Shown: piece after piece, positions 37,081 through 47,773 of the stretch
Layout: every line of letters begins with the position of its first letter
How positions within the stretch are numbered: the first letter of the stretch is position 1
Made by a program: the position numbers and the translations under genes
The notes under the pieces: model-generated
What the model saw: the letters and a program-made list of their open reading frames with translations, nothing else
What the model was told of the DNA's origin: nothing
The model's database searches: none
Source of the DNA: Escherichia hormaechei_A
GTDB taxonomy: Bacteria > Pseudomonadota > Gammaproteobacteria > Enterobacterales > Enterobacteriaceae
Assembly (NCBI GenBank): GCA_042434945.1
Contig: CP170191.1
Location: 310,001-374,000 of the forward strand
Reading direction: 5' to 3'
DNA: 64,000 nucleotides

Positions 37081-39513
37081 ATGGCGATGAAAAAGTTGCT
37101 CATAGCGTCGCTGCTGTTTAGCAGCGCCACCGTATACGGTGCTGAAGGGTTCGTAGTGAAAGATATTCATTTCGAAGGCCTTCAGCGTGTCGCCGTTGGT
37201 GCGGCCCTCCTCAGTATGCCGGTGCGCACAGGTGACACGGTTAATGATGAAGATATCAGTAATACCATTCGCGCTCTGTTTGCTACCGGCAACTTTGAGG
37301 ATGTTCGCGTCCTTCGTGATGGTGATACCCTTCTGGTTCAGGTAAAAGAACGTCCGACCATTGCCAGCATTACTTTCTCCGGTAACAAATCGGTGAAAGA
37401 TGACATGCTGAAGCAAAACCTCGAGGCTTCTGGTGTGCGTGTGGGCGAATCCCTCGATCGCACCACCATTGCCGATATCGAGAAAGGTCTGGAAGACTTC
37501 TACTACAGCGTCGGTAAATATAGCGCCAGCGTAAAAGCTGTCGTGACCCCGCTGCCGCGCAACCGTGTTGACCTAAAACTGGTGTTCCAGGAAGGTGTGT
37601 CAGCTGAAATCCAGCAAATTAACATTGTTGGTAACCATGCTTTCACCACCGACGAACTGATCTCTCATTTCCAACTGCGTGACGAAGTGCCGTGGTGGAA
37701 CGTGGTAGGCGATCGTAAATACCAGAAACAGAAACTGGCGGGCGACCTTGAAACCCTGCGCAGCTACTATCTGGATCGCGGTTATGCCCGTTTCAACATC
37801 GACTCTACCCAGGTCAGTCTGACGCCAGATAAAAAAGGTATTTACGTCACGGTGAACATCACCGAAGGCGATCAGTACAAGCTTTCTGGCGTTGAAGTGA
37901 GCGGCAACCTTGCCGGGCACTCCGCTGAAATTGAGCAGCTGACTAAGATCGAGCCGGGTGAGCTGTATAACGGCACCAAAGTGACCAAGATGGAAGATGA
38001 CATCAAAAAGCTTCTCGGTCGCTATGGTTATGCCTATCCGCGCGTACAGTCGATGCCCGAAATTAACGATGCCGACAAAACCGTTAAATTACGTGTGAAC
38101 GTTGATGCGGGTAACCGTTTCTACGTGCGTAAGATCCGTTTTGAAGGTAACGATACCTCGAAAGATGCCGTCCTGCGTCGCGAAATGCGTCAGATGGAAG
38201 GTGCATGGCTGGGGAGCGATCTGGTCGATCAGGGTAAGGAGCGTCTGAATCGTCTGGGCTTCTTTGAAACTGTCGATACCGATACCCAACGTGTTCCGGG
38301 TAGCCCGGACCAGGTTGATGTCGTCTACAAGGTAAAAGAGCGCAACACCGGTAGCTTCAACTTTGGTATTGGTTACGGTACTGAAAGTGGCGTGAGCTTC
38401 CAGGCTGGTGTGCAGCAGGATAACTGGTTAGGTACAGGTTATGCTGTTGGTATCAACGGGACCAAAAACGATTACCAGACCTATGCTGAACTGTCGGTAA
38501 CCAACCCGTACTTCACCGTAGATGGCGTAAGCCTCGGTGGTCGTCTCTTCTATAATGACTTCCAGGCAGATGACGCCGACCTGTCCGACTATACCAACAA
38601 GAGTTATGGTACAGACGTGACGTTGGGCTTCCCGATTAACGAATATAACTCGCTGCGTGCAGGTCTGGGTTATGTACATAACTCCCTGTCCAACATGCAG
38701 CCTCAGGTTGCGATGTGGCGTTATCTGTACTCTATGGGTGAACATCCGAGCACCTCTGATCAGGATAACAGCTTCAAAACGGACGACTTCACGTTCAACT
38801 ATGGTTGGACCTATAACAAGCTTGACCGTGGTTACTTCCCGACAGATGGTTCACGTGTCAACCTGACCGGTAAAGTGACCATTCCTGGATCGGATAACGA
38901 ATACTACAAAGTGACGTTAGACACGGCGACTTATGTGCCGATCGATGACGATCACAAATGGGTTGTTCTGGGGCGTACCCGCTGGGGTTATGGTGATGGT
39001 TTAGGCGGCAAAGAGATGCCGTTCTACGAGAACTTCTATGCCGGTGGTTCCAGCACCGTGCGTGGCTTCCAGTCCAATACCATTGGTCCGAAAGCAGTTT
39101 ACTTCCCGCATCAGGCCAGTAATTATGATCCGGACTATGATTACGAATGTGCGACTCAGGACGGCGCGAAAGACCTGTGTAAATCGGATGATGCTGTAGG
39201 CGGTAACGCCATGGCGGTTGCCAGCCTCGAGTTCATCACCCCGACGCCGTTTATTAGCGATAAGTATGCTAACTCGGTTCGTACTTCCTTCTTCTGGGAT
39301 ATGGGTACCGTTTGGGATACAAACTGGGATTCCAGCCAATATTCTGGATATCCGGACTATAGTGATCCAAGCAATATCCGTATGTCTGCGGGTATCGCAT
39401 TACAATGGATGTCCCCATTGGGGCCGTTGGTGTTCTCCTACGCCCAGCCGTTCAAAAAGTACGATGGAGACAAGGCAGAACAGTTCCAGTTTAACATCGG
39501 TAAAACCTGGTAA
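37081..39513 (+). CDS. bamA: Outer-membrane protein assembly factor BamA
   Basis: 810 residues, the E. coli length; essential core of the BAM complex that folds beta-barrels into the outer membrane. The signal peptide ends at VYGA. Five POTRA domains span about residues 21-420 (each with the GN or GR-x-F pattern, for example [22 protein letters not shown] and [10 protein letters not shown]). A 16-strand barrel follows, with the [12 protein letters not shown] loop 6 VRGF motif near residue 660 and C-terminal FNIGKTW. All lies within the E. coli-type backbone. Confidence 0.99.
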
Positions 39514-39558
39514 GTGTTCTCCACAAAGGAATGTAGTGGTAGTGTAGCGATGACTTTA

Positions 39559-39579
39559 GGCGATCAATATAAGATCGCC
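39559..39579 (+). other. Hairpin between bamA and skp
   Basis: GGCGATC (39559-39565) pairs with GATCGCC (39573-39579) in the 121-base bamA-skp gap. There is no T tract, so it is more likely an mRNA processing or stability element than a terminator. The rest of the gap shows a second small CACC/GGTG hairpin just before the skp ribosome site. Confidence 0.5.
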
Positions 39580-39634
39580 GGGCCACGCAAAGAACTGCAC
39601 CCTCCGGTGCAAATGGGATGGTAAGGAGTTTATT

Positions 39635-40120
39635 GTGAAAAAGTGGTTATTAGCTGCAGGTCTCGGTTTAGCACTGGCAACTTCTGCTCAGGCGGCTGAC
39701 AAAATTGCAATCGTCAACATGGGCAGCCTGTTCCAGCAGGTAGCGCAGAAAACCGGTGTTTCTAACACGCTGGAAAATGAGTTCAAAGGCCGTGCCAGCG
39801 AACTGCAGCGTATGGAAACCGATCTGCAGGCTAAAATGAAAAAGCTGCAGTCCATGAAAGCGGGCAGCGATCGCACTAAGCTGGAAAAAGACGTGATGGC
39901 TCAGCGCCAGACTTTTGCTCAGAAAGCGCAGGCTTTTGAGCAGGATCGCGCACGTCGTTCCAACGAAGAACGCGGCAAACTGGTTACTCGTATCCAGACT
40001 GCTGTGAAATCCGTTGCCAACAGCCAGGATATCGATCTGGTTGTTGATGCAAACGCCGTTGCTTACAACAGCAGCGATGTAAAAGACATCACTGCCGACG
40101 TACTGAAACAGGTTAAATAA
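39635..40120 (+). CDS. skp: Periplasmic chaperone Skp (OmpH)
   Basis: 161 residues from a GTG start preceded by AAGGAG (39623-39628). It forms a jellyfish-shaped trimer that holds unfolded outer-membrane proteins on their way to BAM. The signal peptide ends at AQAA. The middle (residues 45-130) is a long, charged helical hairpin (the tentacles). It lies 3 bases upstream of lpxD in the envelope operon. Confidence 0.98.
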   Translation: MKKWLLAAGLGLALATSAQAADKIAIVNMGSLFQQVAQKTGVSNTLENEFKGRASELQRMETDLQAKMKKLQSMKAGSDRTKLEKDVMAQRQTFAQKAQAFEQDRARRSNEERGKLVTRIQTAVKSVANSQDIDLVVDANAVAYNSSDVKDITADVLKQVK

Positions 40121-40123
40121 GTA

Positions 40124-41149
40124 ATGCCTTCAATTCGACTGGCTGATTTAGCGCAGCAGTTGGATGCAGAACTACACGGTGATGGCGATATCGTCATCAC
40201 CGGCGTTGCGTCCATGCAATCTGCACAAACAGGTCACATTACGTTCATGGTTAACCCAAAATACCGTGAGCATTTAGGCTTGTGCCAGGCGTCCGCGGTT
40301 GTCATGACCCAGGACGATCTTCCTTTCGCGAAAAGTGCCGCACTGGTAGTGAAGAATCCCTACCTGACTTACGCGCGCATGGCGCAAATTTTAGATACCA
40401 CGCCGCAGCCCGCGCAGAACATTGCACCCAGTGCGGTGATCGACGCGACGGCGAAGCTGGGTAACAACGTATCGATTGGCGCTAACGCGGTGATTGAGTC
40501 CGGCGTTGAACTGGGCGATAACGTGATTATCGGTGCCGGTTGCTTCGTAGGTAAAAACAGCAAAATCGGTGCAGGTTCGCGTCTCTGGGCGAACGTAACC
40601 ATTTACCATGAGATCCAGATCGGTCAGAATTGCCTGATCCAGTCCGGAACAGTGGTAGGCGCAGACGGCTTTGGTTATGCCAACGATCGTGGTAACTGGG
40701 TGAAGATCCCACAGATTGGTCGCGTAATTATTGGCGATCGCGTGGAGATCGGTGCCTGCACAACCATCGATCGCGGCGCGCTGGATGACACTATTATTGG
40801 CAATGGCGTGATCATTGATAACCAGTGCCAGATTGCACATAACGTCGTGATTGGCGACAATACGGCGGTTGCCGGTGGCGTCATTATGGCGGGCAGCCTG
40901 AAAATTGGTCGTTACTGCATGATCGGCGGAGCCAGCGTAATCAACGGGCATATGGAAATATGCGACAAAGTGACGGTTACGGGCATGGGTATGGTGATGC
41001 GTCCCATCACTGAACCAGGCGTCTATTCCTCAGGCATTCCGCTGCAACCCAACAAAGTCTGGCGCAAAACCGCTGCACTGGTGATGAACATTGATGACAT
41101 GAGCAAGCGTCTGAAATCGCTTGAGCGCAAGGTTAATCAACAAGACTAA
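40124..41149 (+). CDS. lpxD: UDP-3-O-(3-hydroxymyristoyl)glucosamine N-acyltransferase
   Basis: 341 residues, the E. coli length. Third committed acyl step of lipid A synthesis, using 3-hydroxymyristoyl-ACP. An N-terminal uridine-binding domain is followed by a left-handed beta-helix of hexapeptide repeats (about residues 100-300) with the catalytic His in [12 protein letters not shown] (about residue 239). A C-terminal helical tail ends [14 protein letters not shown]. Directly follows skp. Confidence 0.98.
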
Positions 41150-41176
41150 CGTTCCATCTTTTGTTCGCCAAACTTT

Positions 41177-41212
41177 ACGGCCTGTCTCATTCTTACGATT
41201 GCGGCAGGCCGT
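41177..41212 (+). other. Hairpin upstream of fabZ
   Basis: ACGGCCTG (41177-41184) pairs with CAGGCCGT (41205-41212) in the 104-base lpxD-fabZ gap, followed by TTATTATTGT. It may partly terminate or stabilise the upstream mRNA. The position is typical for an internal attenuator, but the role is inferred. Confidence 0.5.
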
Positions 41213-41253
41213 GTTATTATTGTCGTTTCTTATATTTTGACAGGAAGAGTATC

Positions 41254-41709
41254 TTGACTACTAACACTCATACTCTGCAGATTGAAGAGATTTTAGAACT
41301 TCTGCCGCACCGTTTCCCGTTCTTACTGGTGGATCGCGTGCTGGATTTTGAAGAAGGTCGTTTTCTGCGCGCAGTAAAAAATGTCTCTGTCAATGAGCCA
41401 TTCTTCCAGGGCCATTTCCCTGGAAAACCGATTTTCCCGGGTGTGCTGATTCTGGAAGCAATGGCACAGGCAACAGGTATTCTGGCGTTTAAAAGCGTAG
41501 GAAAACTGGAACCGGGTGAGCTGTACTACTTCGCTGGTATTGACGAAGCGCGCTTCAAGCGCCCGGTCGTGCCTGGCGATCAAATGATCATGGAAGTCAC
41601 TTTCGAAAAAACGCGCCGCGGCCTGACCCGTTTTAAAGGGGTTGCTCTGGTCGATGGTAAAGTAGTTTGCGAAGCAACGATGATGTGTGCTCGTAGCCGG
41701 GAGGCCTGA
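41254..41709 (+). CDS. fabZ: (3R)-hydroxyacyl-ACP dehydratase
   Basis: 151 residues from a TTG start at 41254, preceded by AGGAAGAG. A longer reading from 41161 is rejected, since it lacks a ribosome site and departs from the E. coli length. It dehydrates 3-hydroxyacyl-ACP in fatty acid elongation, competing with LpxA and LpxD for 3-hydroxymyristoyl-ACP. The hot-dog active site is visible: [21 protein letters not shown] with catalytic His and Glu (about residues 54 and 68). Confidence 0.98.
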
Positions 41710-41712
41710 TAC

Positions 41713-42501
41713 GTGATTGATAAATCCGCCTTTGTGCATCCAACCGCCATTGTGGAAGAGGGCGCGTCAATTGGCGCGAACGCACACATTGGTCCTTTTT
41801 GTATCGTTGGACCCCATGTCGAAATTGGTGAGGGTACCGTACTGAAATCTCACGTTGTCGTGAATGGTCATACTAAAATTGGCCGCGATAATGAGATTTA
41901 TCAGTTCGCCTCCATCGGCGAAGTTAACCAGGATCTGAAATATGCTGGCGAACCGACCCGTGTGGAAATCGGCGATCGTAACCGCATTCGCGAAAGCGTC
42001 ACCATTCATCGTGGCACAGTCCAGGGCGGTGGATTGACGAAGGTGGGCAGCGACAACTTACTGATGATCAACGCGCACATTGCGCACGATTGTACGGTAG
42101 GTAACCGCTGTATTCTCGCCAACAACGCAACGCTGGCGGGTCACGTATCGGTTGACGACTTCGCGATCATCGGCGGCATGACCGCAGTCCATCAGTTCTG
42201 CATCATTGGTGCGCACGTGATGGTTGGCGGCTGCTCCGGTGTGGCGCAGGACGTCCCTCCTTATGTCATTGCGCAGGGTAACCACGCAACGCCGTTCGGT
42301 GTCAATATCGAAGGGCTGAAGCGCCGCGGATTCAGCCGTGAGGCGATTACCGCTATCCGCAATGCGTATAAGCTGATTTATCGTAGCGGTAAAACGCTCG
42401 ATGAAGTGAAACCGGAAATTGCTGAACTGGCGGAAACATATCCGGAAGTGAAAGCCTTTACCGATTTCTTTGCACGCTCAACGCGCGGTCTGATTCGTTA
42501 A
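41713..42501 (+). CDS. lpxA: UDP-N-acetylglucosamine acyltransferase
   Basis: 262 residues from a GTG start at 41713, 3 bases after fabZ. First step of lipid A synthesis. The left-handed beta-helix is visible as hexapeptide repeats through residue 190, with catalytic His125 in [12 protein letters not shown] and the [13 protein letters not shown] stretch that forms the acyl ruler. The stop TAA shares its last base with the lpxB ATG. Confidence 0.98.
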
Positions 42502-43649
42502 TGACTGAACAGCGTCCATTAACGATTGCCCTGGTCGCCGGAGAAACCTCCGGCGATATCCTGGGGGCCGGTTTAATCCGCGCTCTGAAAGAACATGTGC
42601 CCAACGCCCGCTTTGTTGGTGTTGCCGGGCCACGAATGCAGGCTGAAGGCTGCGAAGCCTGGTACGAAATGGAAGAACTGGCGGTGATGGGCATTGTTGA
42701 AGTGCTCGGTCGTCTGCGTCGCTTACTGCATATTCGTGCCGATCTGACAAAGCGTTTTGGCGAACTGAAGCCAGATGTTTTTGTTGGTATTGATGCGCCT
42801 GACTTCAATATTACTCTTGAAGGTAACCTCAAAAAGCAGGGTATCAAAACCATTCATTACGTCAGTCCGTCAGTCTGGGCGTGGCGACAGAAACGTGTTT
42901 TCAAAATAGGCAGAGCCACCGATCTGGTGCTCGCATTTCTGCCTTTCGAAAAAGCGTTTTATGACAAATACAACGTACCGTGCCGCTTTATCGGTCATAC
43001 CATGGCTGATGCCATGCCATTAGATCCAGATAAAAATGCCGCCCGTGATGTGCTGGGGATCCCTCACGATGCCCACTGCCTGGCGTTGCTACCGGGGAGC
43101 CGTGGTGCAGAAGTTGAAATGCTTAGTGCCGATTTCCTGAAAACGGCCCAGCTTTTGCGCCAGACATATCCGGATCTCGAAATCGTGGTGCCACTGGTGA
43201 ATGCCAAACGCCGCGAGCAGTTTGAACGCATCAAAGCTGAAGTCGCGCCAGACCTTTCAGTTCATTTGCTGGATGGGATGGGCCGTGAGGCGATGGTCGC
43301 CAGCGATGCGGCGCTACTGGCGTCGGGTACGGCAGCCCTGGAGTGTATGCTGGCGAAATGCCCGATGGTGGTGGGATATCGCATGAAGCCTTTTACCTTC
43401 TGGTTGGCGAAGCGGCTGGTGAAAACTGATTATGTCTCGCTGCCAAATCTGCTGGCGGGCAGAGAGTTAGTCAAAGAATTATTGCAGGAAGAGTGTGAGC
43501 CGCAAAAACTGGCTGCGGCGCTGTTACCGCTGTTGGCGAACGGGAAAACCAGCCACGCGATGCACGATACCTTCCGTGAACTGCATCAGCAGATCCGCTG
43601 CAATGCCGATGAGCAGGCGGCACAAGCCGTTCTGGAGTTAGCACAATGA
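42501..43649 (+). CDS. lpxB: Lipid A disaccharide synthase
   Basis: 382 residues, the E. coli length. GT-B glycosyltransferase joining UDP-2,3-diacylglucosamine and lipid X at the inner-membrane face. Visible motifs: [14 protein letters not shown] (N-terminal loop), the [10 protein letters not shown] region with catalytic Asp, and [13 protein letters not shown] before the donor site. It overlaps lpxA at the start and rnhB at the end (ATGA), so translation is coupled. Confidence 0.98.
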
Positions 43650-44242
43650 TCGAATTTGTTTATCCGCACACGCAGCTGGTTGCGGGTGTGGATGAAGTCG
43701 GACGCGGGCCGTTAGTTGGCGCGGTCGTCACCGCTGCGGTGATCCTTGACCCGGCGCGCCCGATTGCCGGGCTGAATGATTCCAAAAAGCTGAGCGAAAA
43801 ACGCCGTCTGGCGCTCTATGAAGAGATCAAAGAGAAAGCGTTGAGCTGGAGTCTGGGCCGCGCGGAACCCCACGAAATCGACGAGCTGAACATTCTTCAT
43901 GCGACCATGCTGGCGATGCAGCGTGCCGTCGCTGGGCTGCATATTGCGCCGGAATATGTGTTGATTGATGGTAACCGCTGCCCGAAATTACCGATGCCTG
44001 CGATGGCTGTGGTGAAAGGCGATAGCCGCGTACCGGAAATCAGTGCCGCGTCTATCCTGGCGAAAGTGACGCGTGACGCCGAAATGGCGGCGCTGGATAT
44101 TGTTTTCCCGCAATATGGTTTTGCCCAACACAAAGGGTACCCAACCGCTTTTCATCTGGAAAAACTGGCTGAACACGGCGCGACCGAACACCATCGGCGC
44201 AGCTTTGGGCCTGTCAAACGCGCACTGGGACTTGCGTCCTGA
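43646..44242 (+). CDS. rnhB: Ribonuclease HII
   Basis: 198 residues, the E. coli length. It removes single ribonucleotides misincorporated in DNA. The DEDD-type active site is visible: [12 protein letters not shown] (Asp16 and Glu17), VLIDGNRCP (third Asp) and the last acid near KVTRDAEM. The KGYPT motif is present. It overlaps lpxB and lies 36 bases before dnaE. Confidence 0.97.
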
Positions 44243-44278
44243 TTCTTGTGTCGAGATTAAGTAAACCGGAATCTGAAG

Positions 44279-47200
44279 ATGTCTGAACCACGTTTCGTAC
44301 ACCTGCGGGTGCACAGCGACTACTCGATGATCGATGGCCTGGCCAAAACCGCACCGTTGGTAAAAAAGGCGGCGGCGTTGGGTATGCCAGCACTGGCGAT
44401 CACCGATTTCACCAACCTTTGTGGTCTGGTGAAGTTCTACGGAGCGGGACATGGCGCAGGGATTAAGCCTATCGTCGGGGCAGATTTTAACGTCCAGTGC
44501 GACCTGCTGGGTGATGAGTTAACCCACCTGACGGTACTGGCGGCGAACAATACCGGCTATCAGAATCTGACGTTGCTGATCTCAAAAGCGTATCAGCGCG
44601 GGTACGGTGCCGCCGGGCCGATCATCGATCGCGACTGGCTTATCGAATTAAACGAAGGGTTGATCCTTCTTTCCGGCGGACGCATGGGCGACGTCGGACG
44701 CAGTCTTTTGCGTGGTAACAGCGCGCTGGTAGATGAGTGTGTCGCGTTTTATGAAGAACACTTCCCGGATCGCTATTTTCTCGAGCTGATCCGCACCGGC
44801 AGGCCGGATGAAGAAAGCTATCTGCACGCGGCGGTGGAACTGGCGGAAGCGCGCGGTTTGCCCGTCGTGGCGACCAACGACGTGCGCTTTATCGACAGCA
44901 GCGACTTTGACGCACACGAAATCCGCGTCGCGATCCACGACGGCTTTACCCTCGACGATCCTAAACGCCCGCGTAACTATTCGCCGCAGCAATATATGCG
45001 TAGCGAAGAGGAGATGTGTGAGCTGTTTGCCGACATCCCCGAAGCCCTTGCCAACACCGTTGAGATCGCCAAACGCTGTAACGTAACCGTGCGTCTTGGT
45101 GAATACTTCCTGCCGCAGTTCCCGACCGGGGACATGAGCACCGAAGATTATCTGGTCAAGCGTGCAAAAGAGGGCCTGGAAGAGCGTCTGGCCTTTTTAT
45201 TCCCTGATGAGGAAGAACGTCTTAAGCGCCGCCCGGAATATGACGAACGTCTGGAGACTGAACTTCAGGTTATCAACCAGATGGGCTTCCCGGGCTACTT
45301 CCTCATCGTTATGGAATTTATCCAGTGGTCGAAAGATAACGGCGTACCGGTAGGGCCAGGCCGTGGCTCCGGTGCGGGTTCACTGGTGGCCTACGCGCTG
45401 AAAATCACCGACCTCGATCCGCTGGAATTTGACCTGCTGTTCGAACGTTTCCTTAACCCGGAACGTGTCTCCATGCCTGACTTCGACGTTGACTTCTGTA
45501 TGGAGAAACGCGATCAGGTTATCGAGCACGTAGCGGACATGTACGGTCGTGATGCGGTATCGCAGATCATCACCTTCGGTACAATGGCGGCGAAAGCGGT
45601 GATCCGCGACGTAGGCCGCGTGCTGGGGCATCCGTACGGCTTTGTCGATCGTATCTCGAAACTGATCCCGCCCGATCCGGGGATGACGCTGGCGAAAGCG
45701 TTTGAAGCCGAGCCGCAGCTGCCGGAAATCTACGAAGCGGATGAAGAAGTTAAGGCGCTGATCGACATGGCGCGCAAACTGGAAGGGGTCACCCGTAACG
45801 CCGGTAAGCACGCCGGTGGGGTGGTTATCGCGCCGACCAAAATTACCGATTTTGCGCCGCTTTACTGCGATGAAGAGGGCAAACATCCGGTCACCCAGTT
45901 TGATAAAAGCGACGTTGAATACGCCGGACTGGTGAAGTTCGACTTCCTTGGTTTGCGTACGCTCACCATCATCAACTGGGCGCTGGAGATGATCAACAAG
46001 CGGCGGGCGAAGAATGGCGAGCCGCCGCTGGATATCGCTGCGATCCCGCTGGATGATAAGAAAAGCTTCGACATGCTGCAACGCTCGGAAACCACGGCGG
46101 TATTCCAGCTTGAATCGCGCGGCATGAAGGACCTGATCAAGCGTCTACAACCTGACTGCTTCGAAGATATGATCGCCCTAGTGGCACTGTTCCGCCCCGG
46201 TCCGTTGCAATCAGGGATGGTGGATAACTTTATCGACCGTAAACATGGTCGTGAAGAGATCTCCTATCCGGACGTACAGTGGCAGCATGAAAGCCTGAAA
46301 CCGGTACTGGAGCCAACCTACGGCATTATCCTGTATCAGGAACAGGTCATGCAGATTGCGCAGGTGCTTTCTGGTTATACCCTCGGTGGCGCGGATATGC
46401 TGCGTCGTGCGATGGGTAAGAAAAAGCCGGAAGAGATGGCTAAGCAACGTTCTGTATTTGCTGAAGGTGCAGAAAAGAACGGAATCAACGCTGAACTGGC
46501 GATGAAAATCTTCGACCTGGTGGAGAAATTCGCTGGTTACGGATTTAACAAATCGCACTCTGCGGCCTATGCTTTGGTGTCATATCAAACGTTATGGCTG
46601 AAAGCGCACTATCCTGCGGAGTTTATGGCGGCGGTAATGACCGCCGATATGGACAACACCGAGAAGGTGGTGGGTCTGGTGGATGAGTGCTGGCGGATGG
46701 GGCTGAAAATCCTGCCACCAGATATAAACTCCGGTCTTTACCATTTCCACGTCAACGACGACGGCGAAATCGTGTATGGTATTGGCGCGATCAAAGGGGT
46801 CGGTGAAGGTCCGATTGAGGCCATCATCGAAGCCCGTAATAAAGGCGGCTACTTCCGCGAACTGTTTGATCTCTGCGCCCGTACCGACACCAAAAAGTTG
46901 AACCGTCGCGTGCTGGAAAAACTGATCATGTCCGGGGCGTTTGACCGTCTTGGGCCACATCGCGCAGCGCTGATGAACTCGCTGGGCGATGCGTTAAAAG
47001 CGGCAGATCAACACGCGAAAGCGGAAGCTATCGGTCAGGCCGATATGTTCGGCGTGCTGGCCGAAGAGCCGGAACAAATTGAACAATCCTACGCCAGCTG
47101 CCAACCGTGGCCGGAGCAGGTGGTATTAGATGGGGAACGTGAAACGTTAGGCCTGTACCTGACCGGACACCCTATCAACCAGTATTTAAAAGAGATTGAG

Positions 47201-47761
47201 CGTTATGTCGGAGGCGTAAGGCTGAAAGACATGCACCCGACAGAACGTGGTAAAGTCATCACGGCTGCGGGGCTCGTTGTTGCCGCGCGGGTTATGGTCA
47301 CCAAGCGCGGCAATCGTATCGGTATCTGCACGCTGGATGACCGTTCCGGGCGGCTGGAAGTGATGTTGTTTACTGACGCCCTGGATAAATACCAGCAATT
47401 GCTGGAAAAAGACCGCATACTTATCGTCAGCGGACAGGTCAGCTTTGATGACTTCAGCGGTGGGCTTAAAATGACCGCTCGCGAAGTGATGGATATTGAC
47501 GAAGCCCGGGAAAAATATGCTCGCGGGCTTGCTATCTCGCTGACGGACAGGCAAATTGATGACCAGCTTTTAAACCGACTCCGTCAGTCTCTGGAACCCC
47601 ACCGCTCTGGGACAATTCCAGTACATCTCTACTATCAGAGGGCGGATGCACGCGCGCGGTTGCGTTTTGGCGCGACGTGGCGTGTCTCTCCGAGCGATCG
47701 TTTATTAAACGATCTCCGTGGCCTCATTGGTTCGGAGCAGGTGGAACTGGAGTTTGACTAA
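44279..47761 (+). CDS. dnaE: DNA polymerase III alpha subunit
   Basis: 1160 residues, the E. coli length; replicative polymerase. Domains in order: N-terminal PHP domain (residues 1-270, VHSDYSMIDG), polymerase palm with PDFDVDF (catalytic Asp401 and Asp403), the GPGRGSGAGS fingers loop, helix-hairpin-helix (about 830-920), and an OB fold (about 980-1070, GLVVAARVMVTKRGN). The C-terminal tail binds tau. The reading frame is intact. Confidence 0.99.
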   Translation: MSEPRFVHLRVHSDYSMIDGLAKTAPLVKKAAALGMPALAITDFTNLCGLVKFYGAGHGAGIKPIVGADFNVQCDLLGDELTHLTVLAANNTGYQNLTLLISKAYQRGYGAAGPIIDRDWLIELNEGLILLSGGRMGDVGRSLLRGNSALVDECVAFYEEHFPDRYFLELIRTGRPDEESYLHAAVELAEARGLPVVATNDVRFIDSSDFDAHEIRVAIHDGFTLDDPKRPRNYSPQQYMRSEEEMCELFADIPEALANTVEIAKRCNVTVRLGEYFLPQFPTGDMSTEDYLVKRAKEGLEERLAFLFPDEEERLKRRPEYDERLETELQVINQMGFPGYFLIVMEFIQWSKDNGVPVGPGRGSGAGSLVAYALKITDLDPLEFDLLFERFLNPERVSMPDFDVDFCMEKRDQVIEHVADMYGRDAVSQIITFGTMAAKAVIRDVGRVLGHPYGFVDRISKLIPPDPGMTLAKAFEAEPQLPEIYEADEEVKALIDMARKLEGVTRNAGKHAGGVVIAPTKITDFAPLYCDEEGKHPVTQFDKSDVEYAGLVKFDFLGLRTLTIINWALEMINKRRAKNGEPPLDIAAIPLDDKKSFDMLQRSETTAVFQLESRGMKDLIKRLQPDCFEDMIALVALFRPGPLQSGMVDNFIDRKHGREEISYPDVQWQHESLKPVLEPTYGIILYQEQVMQIAQVLSGYTLGGADMLRRAMGKKKPEEMAKQRSVFAEGAEKNGINAELAMKIFDLVEKFAGYGFNKSHSAAYALVSYQTLWLKAHYPAEFMAAVMTADMDNTEKVVGLVDECWRMGLKILPPDINSGLYHFHVNDDGEIVYGIGAIKGVGEGPIEAIIEARNKGGYFRELFDLCARTDTKKLNRRVLEKLIMSGAFDRLGPHRAALMNSLGDALKAADQHAKAEAIGQADMFGVLAEEPEQIEQSYASCQPWPEQVVLDGERETLGLYLTGHPINQYLKEIERYVGGVRLKDMHPTERGKVITAAGLVVAARVMVTKRGNRIGICTLDDRSGRLEVMLFTDALDKYQQLLEKDRILIVSGQVSFDDFSGGLKMTAREVMDIDEAREKYARGLAISLTDRQIDDQLLNRLRQSLEPHRSGTIPVHLYYQRADARARLRFGATWRVSPSDRLLNDLRGLIGSEQVELEFD

Positions 47762-47773
47762 TACAGGAATACT

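Noticed and set aside
45380..46081. Long antisense reading frames opposite dnaE, accA (47705-48640) and tsf/rpsB (29704-30756)
   Set aside because: They mirror strongly coding genes, have no ribosome sites or recognisable domains, and are explained by codon bias on the other strand.
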